Assembly (NCBI GenBank): GCA_902532475.1
Contig: CACAIE010000005.1
Coordinates: 1-64,000 of the forward strand
DNA: 64,000 nucleotides
Source of the DNA: an uncultured SAR116 cluster alpha proteobacterium
GTDB lineage: Bacteria > Pseudomonadota > Alphaproteobacteria > Puniceispirillales > GCA-002684695
Direction of reading: 5' to 3'
The position numbers and the translations under genes are program-made. The notes beneath the pieces were generated by a model. That model worked only from the letters and a program-made list of their open reading frames with translations, was not told the DNA's origin and did no database searches. Below are positions 10,974 through 21,356 of this stretch, piece by piece (position 1 is the first letter of the stretch; every line of letters begins with the position of its first letter).

Positions 10974-12539
10974 CTAAAACTCTATAATAAATCTAGAACC
11001 TTCTACTTTCTTGTCATTATATATATTTTCTGCATATATATTAGCGTTATGTGACAAAAGTATTTGCCTTACAATAGATAACCCAAGTCCAGAATGCTTT
11101 CCAAATTTTTCATTTGAAGGCCTTTCTGTGTAAAACCGCTCAAAGATTGTTTCTTTTTTCGCTTCTGAAATTCCTTGACCTTGGTCTGAGATTTTCACCA
11201 AAACTTTCTGAGCTTTGGAAAAAGCTTCTATATTTATTTCACCATTTTTAGGAGAAAATGAAATAGCATTATTAATAAGATTATCAAAAACTTGTATTAG
11301 CCTTGCTTGGTTCCCACTAATTAACAACCCGTCTTGAACATTGACTTTGAATTTAACATTTTTAATGGTCTGATTTCTAATTTCAATAAATTCAATAATT
11401 AATTTAGATAGATTTATTCTTGTCATTTCATCTCTAGAAAGATCTGCATCAAGGCGGCTAGCATCTGAGATGTCAGTAATTAATCGATCAAGTCGATTGA
11501 TATCTTCTAATACTATTTCCATTAGCCTTTTCTTTTTAGTTTTATCTTTAATAACAGATAATGTTTCAATCGCACTTCTCAAAGAAGTAAGGGGATTTTT
11601 CAACTCATGAGAAACATCCGCTGCAAATGAAGCAATAGAATCCATTCTCAATAATAAATCTTTGGTCATGGCGTCCAATGAATAGGCTAACTCTCCTATT
11701 TCGTCTTTACGGTTAATTAAGGTTTTTACTTCCATGTTTGCTTTATTTTTATTATTTCTAACGTTATCAGCTGCCTTAGCTAAGCGACTTATCGGTATTG
11801 TTATTTTTTTCGAAAAAATAAATCCTAAAATTGATGTCAAAACAATCATAAATAGAAAAATTTTTATGAAAGAGTATTGTAATTGGTTTATGTCTTCCTG
11901 AATTATTTTTCCATCTTTTGATAGCATTACAGCGCCCCTAACACGTCTTTCATTCCCCACTGGCACAGCAACGCTTAGTATCAATTTTCCATTTTTATCC
12001 TGTCTAACCATATCTGCATTAAAACCATTTAAAGCGGTTAAAACTTCTTCAAAATTTTTAGCACTGTAATTTGAATATTCTTTATAAAGAGGATACTGAT
12101 GACTAATTTTAATTGATTTTATTAAATTATTAATAAAACCACTTATTCCATTAAAAAAATTGTTTCTATGATTAAATTTAGGCAATCTAAGAACTTCAAC
12201 TTTTGGAGACAACTGAGATAATAATTTAGTATCGGTATATAAGCTTCCATCTGGCTGAAACAAGCGGATTCTAATTTTATTGTTTTGGCCTGCCAATGGC
12301 AAAAGAAGTTCAATAGTTTCTTTAGAAAAAGATCTCCTGATTACTCTTTCAGAATCTCCCTCCAACCTATTCATCATAATCGCTAAAGTTTCTGCTTGTC
12401 TTCTAAGTCCTAATAATTCTTGTGAAACTAGCGTTTTTGTGTATTGGTCTAAAAATAATATTCCTATCAGTGTTATAAATATAGGAAGAAGAATAATTAA
12501 ATAAAGTGTTGCTGTAAGCTTTGAAAAATAGTTTTTTTT
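10974..12539 (-). CDS. chvG: ChvG-like sensor histidine kinase (5' end unresolved, A10 tract)
   Basis: HELKNPLTSLRSA H-box, HAMP, N/G boxes, adjacent to chvI. The open frame extends past the track start (LTATLYLIILLPIFITLIGILFLDQYTKTLVSQELLGLRRQAETLAIMM...). Confidence 0.85.
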   Translation of the reverse strand, partial: KKNYFSKLTATLYLIILLPIFITLIGILFLDQYTKTLVSQELLGLRRQAETLAIMMNRLEGDSERVIRRSFSKETIELLLPLAGQNNKIRIRLFQPDGSLYTDTKLLSQLSPKVEVLRLPKFNHRNNFFNGISGFINNLIKSIKISHQYPLYKEYSNYSAKNFEEVLTALNGFNADMVRQDKNGKLILSVAVPVGNERRVRGAVMLSKDGKIIQEDINQLQYSFIKIFLFMIVLTSILGFIFSKKITIPISRLAKAADNVRNNKNKANMEVKTLINRKDEIGELAYSLDAMTKDLLLRMDSIASFAADVSHELKNPLTSLRSAIETLSVIKDKTKKKRLMEIVLEDINRLDRLITDISDASRLDADLSRDEMTRINLSKLIIEFIEIRNQTIKNVKFKVNVQDGLLISGNQARLIQVFDNLINNAISFSPKNGEINIEAFSKAQKVLVKISDQGQGISEAKKETIFERFYTERPSNEKFGKHSGLGLSIVRQILLSHNANIYAENIYNDKKVEGSRFIIEF

Positions 12540-12557
12540 TTAGTATAAACCTGTCTT

Positions 12558-13244
12558 TTACTCACAATATCTATATCCTACGCCATAGAGAGTTTCTATT
12601 TGATCAAATTTCTTATCAACTAGACGAAATTTTTTTCTAAGCCTTTTTATATGAGAGTCTATAGTTCTGTCATCAACATAAATAGTTTCTCCATAAGCGG
12701 CATCCATTAATTGATCTCTTGTTTTAACCAACCCTGATCTTTGAGAAAGGTCTTTTAAAATCAAAAATTCAGTTACTGTTAATTTTACATCATCACCTTT
12801 CCATTGTGTGGTGTGCCTTGATGAATCCATAATTAACTCACCCCTTACAATTATTGAATCTGGACTAGCATCATCATTTAAATTAACTCTTCTTAAAATA
12901 GCTTTTACTCTTTCAATAAGCAGTCTTTGAGAAAAAGGTTTCCTAATATAGTCATCAGCCCCAATTCTCAAGCCAAGAGCCTCATCAACTTCATCATCTT
13001 TACTGGTCAAAAAAATAACTGGTAAGTTTGAGCTTTTTCTCAATTTTTCTAAAACTTCCATTCCATCTAATCTAGGCATCTTTATATCTAAAACTGCTAG
13101 GTCAGGAGGTCGTCTTGTAATTCCATTTAAGCCTTGTTCTCCATCTAAATATTTATCAACTGTAAAACCCTCTGCTTCCAGTGCCAATGAAACTGAAGTT
13201 AAAATATTTTGGTCATCATCCACTAAGGCAATTCTATTTACCAT
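12558..13244 (-). CDS. chvI: ChvI-like OmpR-family response regulator
   Basis: Receiver domain ([25 protein letters not shown]) plus winged-helix DNA-binding domain ([20 protein letters not shown]). Confidence 0.93.
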   Translation of the reverse strand: MVNRIALVDDDQNILTSVSLALEAEGFTVDKYLDGEQGLNGITRRPPDLAVLDIKMPRLDGMEVLEKLRKSSNLPVIFLTSKDDEVDEALGLRIGADDYIRKPFSQRLLIERVKAILRRVNLNDDASPDSIIVRGELIMDSSRHTTQWKGDDVKLTVTEFLILKDLSQRSGLVKTRDQLMDAAYGETIYVDDRTIDSHIKRLRKKFRLVDKKFDQIETLYGVGYRYCE

Positions 13245-13349
13245 TTTATCCTCCTTAGAATAAATAAAACTTACTACTAATAGTTAATAAAAACAAATAT
13301 GAGGCAAATTAGTGGCAATATAATGGCTTATAAAGTTTCCTTAAAATAA

Positions 13350-16121
13350 TTAATGTGCTTCTGCCCAATTTTTCCCAATGCCAAAATCAACTATAAGTGG
13401 GATTTGTAAATTATAACTTGGTAAATGGGCATTTTCCATTTCTGTTTTGATAATATTTGAAATTTCAACAAGTTCATTTTCTGGACACTCAAAAACAAGT
13501 TCATCATGAACTTGCAAAAGCATTTTTGATTTGAAGTTTTTTTCTCTAAATGTTTTATTGATTCTAATCATTGCCTTTTTAATTATATCTGCGGCACTTC
13601 CTTGAATAGGAGCATTTATTGACTGTCTTTCTGCAAATGATCTCTCTTGAAAGTTTTTTGAATTTATTCCCCTTATAGGAATTCTCCTACCAAAAAATGT
13701 TTCAACGTATCCATTTAACTTTGCTTTTGCAATCATTTCATCCATATAGTTTCTAATTTTTGGGAATTGATCGAAATAGGCTTCAATAAAGTTTCTAGCT
13801 TCACTTTGACTGCATGAAAGCTGTTTAGACAAACCAAATGCTGAAATCCCATAAATGATGCCAAAATTTATAGCTTTAGCTCTTCTTCTAGTTTCAGGAT
13901 TTAGTTCTTTTATAGGTATTCCAAAAACTTTTGAAGCTGTTTGAGCATGAATGTCAGTATTACTTTTAAAAGATTTTATCATCTCATGTTCATCTGCAGC
14001 ATGTGCAATTAATCTAAGTTCTATCTGGCTATAATCTGCTGAAAGTAATTTATGATACGGCCTTGAAATAAATGCTTCTCTAATTCTTTTCCCATCCATA
14101 GACCTAATTGGAATATTTTGAAGGTTTGGATTGCTAGAAGCCAATCTTCCTGTGGAAGCTGAAGCCATTGAAAAAGAAGTATGCACTCTTTGTGAAGTCT
14201 TGTTTATATTCTCTTGGAGAGCGTCTGAATATGTTGATTTTAATTTTGCGAGCCCCCTCCATTCAATAATTAAGTCTGCAATTTCGTAACCTTTATGGGA
14301 TAATGCTTCCAAGACACTAATTGAAGTACTGTGATTACCACTTTTGGATTTTTGTTCTTCTGGCAAATTCATTTTATTAAATAAAACTTCACCCAGTTGC
14401 TTAGGTGAAGCAATATTAAATTCCTGGTCACTGCAATCAAAGATTTTTTGCTGAAGATTATTTAATTTTTCTTGAAATTCAATTGATAATGAATTTAACG
14501 CAGACCTGTTGATTAAAATTCCCTCTTTTTCCATGTCAACAATTACATTTATAAGAGACCTTTCAATTGTTTCGTAAACGGTATTTAGTTTAAGTGAAAA
14601 AAGTTCTTGTTTAATAAAATTATAGGTCCGCAAACAAAAGTCAGCATCTTCGGCAGCGTAATTCAGCGCCTCATTGGGATGTATTTTATCAAAAGCAACT
14701 TGTTTACTTCCTTTTCCACACACATCCTCAAATTTGATAGTTTCATGTCCAAACAAATCAAAAGCTAAGCTGTCTAATTTGTGACTATATCTATTAGCAT
14801 CAATCACATATGACATGCACATCGTATCGTGAATTGGATTTATTGTAATTGATCCATTTCTTGGTTGAGATATAACTAGCTTATCATATTTGATGTTATG
14901 ACCAATTTTTATAACTGACGGATCCTCAAAAAGATTCTTTAGTAATTTAATTGCTTTTTCAAAATCTATTTGATTAATTTCAGACTCTTCTTTTATTTCT
15001 TCAGAAACAAAGTTTAATTCAGATTTAAGTTGTTTTTTAGATAAGTGCCTCAAAGGTATATAGTATGAAATTCCAGGTTTTGTTGCGATAGAAACACCTA
15101 CCAAGTCCGCTTCCATTGCATTGATTGAGTTTGTTTCAGTATCAACTGCAATTTCACCAGTTTTTTGACATTCCTTAATTAATAAATCTAAATCTTTAAT
15201 CTCAGTTATAAGTTTGTAATTTGCTTTTATATTTTTGATATTTACTTTTGCATTGTGTTCTTCATCGTTATCAAAAAGTTTATTTTCTAGTCTTTTAAAA
15301 TTATTTTCTCTAAGAAATTTTAATAATTTTTCATCATTTCTAGGCATCCATTTTAAATCATTAATTGAATAAGGGAGGGGTACATCAGTGTACAAGGAAA
15401 CAAGTTGTTTAGAAATTCTGGCTAATTCAGCATAATTAATTAAACTTTCCCTTCTTTTATTTTGTTTAATCTCTTGAGCGTTTTCTAAAAGGTTTTCTAA
15501 ATTCCCATATTCATTAATTAATAGGGCAGCTGTTTTGATCCCAATACCTGGAATTCCAGGAACATTATCGGAAGTATCGCCAGCAAGTGCCTGAACATCA
15601 ACCACCTTGTCTGGTGTGACACCAAACTTCTCTAAAACCCCTTCTGCTCCAATTGGAGTATTCTTCATTGGATCATAAAGTGATACCCCACCTTGTATTA
15701 GCTGCATCAAATCCTTATCAGATGAAATAATAACAGTTTCAATATTTTGTTTTACAGCAAATTTAGTATATGTTGCTATAATATCATCAGCTTCATATTC
15801 AGCTACTTCAAGAGACTTTAAACCAATTGCTTCTGTTGCATCTCTTATTAAAGAAAATTGTGGAACAAGTTCATCTGGAGGGTCAGGTCTATTGGCTTTG
15901 TAATCTTTATAGATTTTATTCCTAAAAGTAGCGCGGGCAGCATCAAAAACTACAAGGATATTTTCACCTTCCATATCCTGTGAAAGTTTTAATAACATTG
16001 AGGTAAACCCAAAAACTGCATTAACTGGAGTACCATCAGTTCTAGTCATGGGTGGCAAAGCGTAAAATGCCCTAAAAATATATCCTGAACCGTCAACCAA
16101 AATTAGACGATTCTGTTTCAT
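13350..16121 (-). CDS. polA: DNA polymerase I
   Basis: 5'-3' exonuclease (VDGSGYIFRAFYALPP), 3'-5' exonuclease (AVDTETNSI), polymerase motifs (SADYSQIELRLIAH, VHDELVFE). Confidence 0.98.
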   Translation of the reverse strand: MKQNRLILVDGSGYIFRAFYALPPMTRTDGTPVNAVFGFTSMLLKLSQDMEGENILVVFDAARATFRNKIYKDYKANRPDPPDELVPQFSLIRDATEAIGLKSLEVAEYEADDIIATYTKFAVKQNIETVIISSDKDLMQLIQGGVSLYDPMKNTPIGAEGVLEKFGVTPDKVVDVQALAGDTSDNVPGIPGIGIKTAALLINEYGNLENLLENAQEIKQNKRRESLINYAELARISKQLVSLYTDVPLPYSINDLKWMPRNDEKLLKFLRENNFKRLENKLFDNDEEHNAKVNIKNIKANYKLITEIKDLDLLIKECQKTGEIAVDTETNSINAMEADLVGVSIATKPGISYYIPLRHLSKKQLKSELNFVSEEIKEESEINQIDFEKAIKLLKNLFEDPSVIKIGHNIKYDKLVISQPRNGSITINPIHDTMCMSYVIDANRYSHKLDSLAFDLFGHETIKFEDVCGKGSKQVAFDKIHPNEALNYAAEDADFCLRTYNFIKQELFSLKLNTVYETIERSLINVIVDMEKEGILINRSALNSLSIEFQEKLNNLQQKIFDCSDQEFNIASPKQLGEVLFNKMNLPEEQKSKSGNHSTSISVLEALSHKGYEIADLIIEWRGLAKLKSTYSDALQENINKTSQRVHTSFSMASASTGRLASSNPNLQNIPIRSMDGKRIREAFISRPYHKLLSADYSQIELRLIAHAADEHEMIKSFKSNTDIHAQTASKVFGIPIKELNPETRRRAKAINFGIIYGISAFGLSKQLSCSQSEARNFIEAYFDQFPKIRNYMDEMIAKAKLNGYVETFFGRRIPIRGINSKNFQERSFAERQSINAPIQGSAADIIKKAMIRINKTFREKNFKSKMLLQVHDELVFECPENELVEISNIIKTEMENAHLPSYNLQIPLIVDFGIGKNWAEAH

Positions 16122-16312
16122 TATTTAATTTTTGTGGTTTTATTTTGCTTCAAAAATTTATGCGAGCAATATGGACAAGTCGTAATCTCATGCTCATCAA
16201 TAGAAAGGAAGATTTTTGGATGACCCATTAAACCGCCATCACAAGAAACTCTGTTTACTGAGACAACTGTTTCATCGTCTTTTTTGCCAAACATTCTATT
16301 AGTTGTATTCAT
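16121..16312 (-). CDS. Zinc-finger CHCC-type domain protein
   Basis: VSCDGG..GHPKIFLSIDEHEITTCPYCSHKF pattern. Confidence 0.75.
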   Translation of the reverse strand: MNTTNRMFGKKDDETVVSVNRVSCDGGLMGHPKIFLSIDEHEITTCPYCSHKFLKQNKTTKIK

Positions 16313-16385
16313 AAATATCCTAATAAAGCTTTACGTTTTATAAAAACATTTGAATATACATTCAATAGCAATAGCAAAGAAATAA

Positions 16386-18464
16386 TTAATATTGCCATTT
16401 TTTTGTCCAAAATTCTAGTATTGGCAAAACATCTTTCATTTCAGCTTTATAATTCTTCCACCTTCCTAAAGCTCTTGTATATAATTTTTCTATAACCTGA
16501 TTGTAACTGGGTGTGTTAATTTTTCTAGACAAAGCTGTATTTTGATAGTTAATTATTTCATCATTCCAATCTAAATTCAAACTTGCCAATAATTTAGACG
16601 TTTCCTCTTTTAAAGACACTACCAAATCTTCATATTTAATTAAATGGCAATCTAAGTTAAATATATTGTTGTAAATTTCAAATAGACGCATAGAAAGATC
16701 ATATAAATTTGCACTGTCCTTCAAATCCAAAAAGTTTACCATTGCATCATTCAAATTAAATGTTTGCATAAAACAACTCAAAACACAGTCTTTCGGATCT
16801 CTAATTAAAAGTATGAATTTTGCCTTTGGAAAGACCCTCAAAATTAATCCTAAATCAATAATATTCAAAGGGAATTTGTCAATGAAAACTTTTCCTCTAA
16901 TGTCTCTAAGACTAATATGTTTTTCTAGTTCTTTAAAGTAAATATTTTGTAATTTACTTAACTTATTATCGCTTAACTCATATAAGTTTTCATAAGTAGC
17001 AATTTTGTTTAAATATTTTTTCATTTTTGCTACCATTGGTTTTTCTTCAAGTGTAATAATATTTGAATGTGAACTTAATATGTTGTCTAAAAGTGTCGTT
17101 CCTGAGCGAGGAAACCCTATAAGAAAAACTGGGTTGAATTCATCTTCTTGGTGATTATTTTCCCAGTTTATTTTTTTATGCTTAGAGAAAGATTTTATTA
17201 ATTCTGAGATCTCTCTTTGATATTTTTTTGGATTGTATAAGCTATATTCTAAATCTAATTTAGTCAATGAATTTGCTTTTTGAAAATTTAAAAATGCTTT
17301 TCTATATTTTTGTGTTTTGTCATAGTCTTTTCCAAGCAATGCATATTTATCTATTTTCATTTTATTTGAGATTTTTTCATCTTCTATTGATTCTAAAAAA
17401 ATAATAGATTCTTTATATTCATTTTTCCTTGATGCAAGTTGTCCAGCACGAAATTTAATTTCATCATATTTATGTAGTTTTTCTTTTTTTGCTAAATTAA
17501 GTGTTTTTTCAATCATTTCTATGTTATTTGATCTTTCATAAAGGCTACATAAGTTAGAATATCCAATCACAAGCTTTGGATCAATCTTAATGGCTTTATT
17601 ATAACTTATAATTGCATCTCTATCATTTTCTAAATTTAATTCTGCGGTCCCTAAATTATTGAAGGCATCTGCTACATTTGGATTTATTTCTATTGCTTTT
17701 TTAATACTTTGGTATGCTTTTTTGTATTCTTTGGATATATTATATGTAGCCCCTTTGTTATTATATGCATCAAAATGATTTGGCTTAATCTTGATTACTT
17801 TTTCATAATGTTCTATTGCCCTTTCAAATTGTCCAAGTGATGTCAAAATATTGCCCATATTATAGAAACCTTCAAAATAATTTGGGTTTATTGAAACTGC
17901 TTTTTTAAGAAGCTCTAACGCATCCTCTAGTTTTTTTTCTTCTTTTAGTGTTAGTGCTAAATTATTATACGCCTCTACAAAATTTGATTGTAATGATATC
18001 GCTTTCTCAAAACTAATTTTTGCCTTTTTATAATTGTTAATATTTTTATAGGTAATTCCCAGATTATTCAAAACTTGAATGTTTTTTGGCTCAATTTCTA
18101 ATGCTAATTGGTATAATCTTATTGAATCGGTATATTTATCTAATGCAGCATAAGTTGCACCTAAAATATTTAAAATAATTACATGTCTCGAATATTTTGT
18201 CAGCAGTTTACTACCATAATCTAGTGATTTTGAATATTGGGAAGTATTGTATAGGTTTATTAATTTACTTATTGAATTTTTAAATTCATCATCTGACGCA
18301 TCAGAATATTTTGATATTTTTTTTATTCCATCTAAAGCTCTAGTGTTTTTTGGAAATATTTTTAGAATTTTTTGATAGCAATATTTTGCCTCTAAAAAGT
18401 TTCCTTTATTAACAAAATTTTTTGCTTTTTTTAGTTGATCATCTATAGAAAAATTTTGTGCCAT
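16386..18464 (-). CDS. TPR-repeat sulfotransferase family protein
   Basis: Many TPR units (AYNNLALTLKEEKKLEDALELLKKA) then the sulfotransferase P-loop PVFLIGFPRSGTTLLDNILSSH and LIRDPKDCVLS. Confidence 0.88.
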   Translation of the reverse strand: MAQNFSIDDQLKKAKNFVNKGNFLEAKYCYQKILKIFPKNTRALDGIKKISKYSDASDDEFKNSISKLINLYNTSQYSKSLDYGSKLLTKYSRHVIILNILGATYAALDKYTDSIRLYQLALEIEPKNIQVLNNLGITYKNINNYKKAKISFEKAISLQSNFVEAYNNLALTLKEEKKLEDALELLKKAVSINPNYFEGFYNMGNILTSLGQFERAIEHYEKVIKIKPNHFDAYNNKGATYNISKEYKKAYQSIKKAIEINPNVADAFNNLGTAELNLENDRDAIISYNKAIKIDPKLVIGYSNLCSLYERSNNIEMIEKTLNLAKKEKLHKYDEIKFRAGQLASRKNEYKESIIFLESIEDEKISNKMKIDKYALLGKDYDKTQKYRKAFLNFQKANSLTKLDLEYSLYNPKKYQREISELIKSFSKHKKINWENNHQEDEFNPVFLIGFPRSGTTLLDNILSSHSNIITLEEKPMVAKMKKYLNKIATYENLYELSDNKLSKLQNIYFKELEKHISLRDIRGKVFIDKFPLNIIDLGLILRVFPKAKFILLIRDPKDCVLSCFMQTFNLNDAMVNFLDLKDSANLYDLSMRLFEIYNNIFNLDCHLIKYEDLVVSLKEETSKLLASLNLDWNDEIINYQNTALSRKINTPSYNQVIEKLYTRALGRWKNYKAEMKDVLPILEFWTKKWQY

Positions 18465-18558
18465 AATTAATTCATTAAATACTTATTATTTTTATATATT
18501 TTTTTTATTCTTTTGTGCATAAAAAAAAGCAAATTATAATACTTTGGCGATCATATTT

Positions 18559-19713
18559 ATGGATAATAGTACTAGTTTAAATACGTTTGGCACACAAATT
18601 AGAAAATCTCCTTTCTTTAATGCCACCTTGCAATCTGGATGCACTTGCTTCTCTGTTTATAATCATATGTATATACCTAGAAGTTTTGGTGATCCTGTTC
18701 AAAATTATTGGAATTTGATTAATCATGCTATTTTATGTGATGTTTCTGTTGAAAGGCAAGTTCAAATTAGTGGCCCTGATGCTTCGGAGTTTGTACAGAA
18801 ACTTACACCAAGAAACTTGAAAGACTTTAAGATTGGTCAATGCAAATATGTTCTGATTTTGAGTGATGAAGGTGGAATTATTAATGATCCAGTTTTGTTA
18901 AGGCTGGATAGCAATAAATACTGGCTTTCACTTGCAGATAGTGATGTTCTTCTTTGGGCTAAAGGAGTTAAAATAAATTCTGGTCTCGATGTCAATATAA
19001 CTGAACCAGATGTCTCTCCCCTCCAACTCCAAGGTCCAAAATCCAAAATAATTATGAAAACCGTCTTTGGAAATTGGATTGATAATATTAAATATTATCA
19101 TCATGTTAAATTTGATTTTGGTAATATACCGCTTGTCATTTCAAGAACTGGATGGAGCAGTGAATTTGGTTATGAAATTTTTTTGCAAGATCAAAAATTT
19201 GGCGACCAACTATGGAATAAAATTATGGAAATAGGTAAGCCATTAGGTCTTTTCCCCGGACACACTTCAACTATAAGAAGAATAGAAGGCGCAATGCTTT
19301 CTTATATAGCTGATATGGATATTAGTAACAACCCATTCGAATTAGGATTAGATAAATTAGTTGATTTAACAATGGATTTTAATTTTATTGGTAAAGCCGC
19401 CCTAATCAAAATTAAAAATAATGGGATAAAAAATAAGCTTTGTGGCTTTGAAATTGATGGAGAACCTCTCAATAACCCCAATGATGAGCATATAGAAATT
19501 CTCTATAATTCTAATAATGTTGGCTATATAACCTCTTCTGTCTTCTCCCCAAGGTTGGAAAAAAATATTGCTATGGGTTATTTACCCGTTCAATATTCTG
19601 ATCTTGGCTTTGTTGCAAATGCAACATTTGAAGGTAAAATTAGAAATATAAAAGTTGTAAGTAAACCTTTTTATGATCCAAATAAAAATATTGCAAAAGG
19701 CCTAGAAACCTGA
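18559..19713 (+). CDS. dmdA: Dimethylsulfoniopropionate demethylase-like (GcvT family)
   Basis: GcvT fold with DmdA-like N-terminus (SGCTCFSVYNHMYIPRSFGDPVQNYWNLINHAILCDVSVERQVQISGPDA), FVQKLTPRN, GLFPGHTSTIRRIEGAMLSY. ATG at 18559 preferred over TTG at 18544. Confidence 0.8.
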   Translation: MDNSTSLNTFGTQIRKSPFFNATLQSGCTCFSVYNHMYIPRSFGDPVQNYWNLINHAILCDVSVERQVQISGPDASEFVQKLTPRNLKDFKIGQCKYVLILSDEGGIINDPVLLRLDSNKYWLSLADSDVLLWAKGVKINSGLDVNITEPDVSPLQLQGPKSKIIMKTVFGNWIDNIKYYHHVKFDFGNIPLVISRTGWSSEFGYEIFLQDQKFGDQLWNKIMEIGKPLGLFPGHTSTIRRIEGAMLSYIADMDISNNPFELGLDKLVDLTMDFNFIGKAALIKIKNNGIKNKLCGFEIDGEPLNNPNDEHIEILYNSNNVGYITSSVFSPRLEKNIAMGYLPVQYSDLGFVANATFEGKIRNIKVVSKPFYDPNKNIAKGLET

Positions 19714-19763
19714 CAATTTATTTAACCTAATAATTATAAATAGTTTTGAAAGGGTAAATATAA

Positions 19764-20426
19764 ATGACATTAAAAATTAATAGCGTTTGTCCAGATTTTA
19801 CTGCAAATACCACTGAAGGTGAAATTTCATTTCATGATTGGTTAGGTGATAGCTGGGGAGTATTATTTTCTCATCCTAAAGACTTTACACCTGTATGTAC
19901 AACTGAATTAGGATCTCTAGCCTCAATGAAAGATGACTTTGATAAAAGGAATGTTAAAGTAATTGGTTTAAGTGTTGACGGTGTTGATGATCATAATAAA
20001 TGGTTAGATGATATTGAAGATGTTTCAGGTACAAGGCCTAATTATCCAATAATTGCTGATGAAGATTTAAAAGTTGCTAAATTATTTAATATGTTAGAAG
20101 GAGATGCTGGATCAACTTCTATGGGAAGAACAGCTGTTGACAATGAAACCGTTAGGACTGTTTTTGTTGTAAGACCTGATAAAAGAATTGGTCTTTATTT
20201 AACATACCCAATGGCAACTGGAAGAAACTTCCATGAAATTCTTCGATCAATTGATTCTATGCAACTAACAGCTAACCACAAAGTTGCGACTCCAGCTAAT
20301 TGGCAAAAAGGAGATGATGTTGTTATATTACCAGCTGTAAAAAATGAAGAGGCTGAAAAAATATATCCAGATGGATGGGAAACAGTTAAACCTTACCTCA
20401 GAAAGGTTCCAGACCCTTCATCATAA
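19764..20426 (+). CDS. 1-Cys peroxiredoxin (Prx6-like)
   Basis: SHPKDFTPVCTTELG active site, DGVDDHNKWLDDI, C-terminal Prx6 extension. Confidence 0.93.
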   Translation: MTLKINSVCPDFTANTTEGEISFHDWLGDSWGVLFSHPKDFTPVCTTELGSLASMKDDFDKRNVKVIGLSVDGVDDHNKWLDDIEDVSGTRPNYPIIADEDLKVAKLFNMLEGDAGSTSMGRTAVDNETVRTVFVVRPDKRIGLYLTYPMATGRNFHEILRSIDSMQLTANHKVATPANWQKGDDVVILPAVKNEEAEKIYPDGWETVKPYLRKVPDPSS

Positions 20427-20651
20427 ATTGTAAATAATCAATAAAGTGAATTAATTTCATTTATTATCATTCACATTTATTAAGTAAATTCCAACACTTA
20501 CGAAAAGAAGAGATATTATAATTGAAATACTTATCTCTTCTTTCAAAATTACACAACCAAATATAACCCCGAAAATCGGTGCAAAAAAACTAAAGGATGC
20601 CATTGATGAGGCTGGATAAATTGACAGCACCCAAACCATGTCAGAAATCCT

Positions 20652-20686
<35 letters not shown>

Positions 20687-20881
20687 AATGATTAGTGGAT
20701 TTAATTCCCTAAAAAATAGCCAAAATAAACTGAAATAGGTAAAATTATAATACTAGAAACAATTAATTGATATATTAACTGCATTTCTGGAGTTGACTTT
20801 TTTAAATTTGATTTACGAACTATTAAAACAATTGCAGTCCATAAAAAACTTGAAAATAAAGCAAATGAATCTCCTAGTACA

Positions 20882-20891
20882 CCCCCCCCCC
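20882..20891. repeat. C10 homopolymer in an AT-rich context
   Basis: Uninterrupted C run read directly; frameshift point in the EamA pseudogene. Confidence 0.85.
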
Positions 20892-21356
20892 GCCAATTTT
20901 ATTTTTAGAGAAAAGAGCGATAAAAATAGCAACTATTTATAAGACAAAGCCTATTAACCTTTTTAAATTTAATTCTTTATCCTTAATTAAAAAATGAGCT
21001 GCTATACCTATCCAAACAGGCATTGAATAAATCAAAATTGAGGACCTAGTTACAGATGTATACTCGAGCGCATAAAATAGAAAAACAAATTCTATTCCGA
21101 ATAAGGCCCCACAAATTATACCAGGCAAAAGACTTCCATCACTAATAGACAACTTCTTTTTAAAGATAAAGCAAAACAATAGTACAGGAATGGCAGCTAA
21201 TATTGACCTTAGGCCCACTTGAAAAAGAGGATGTTTTCCAGTATTAACAATTTTAACCAAAGTTTGATTAAGTCCCAATAACATTGAAAATATGATTAAA
21301 ACCGATCCACCAATTAAATCAATTTTATTTTTTTTCCAATTTTTTACCGTTTACAT

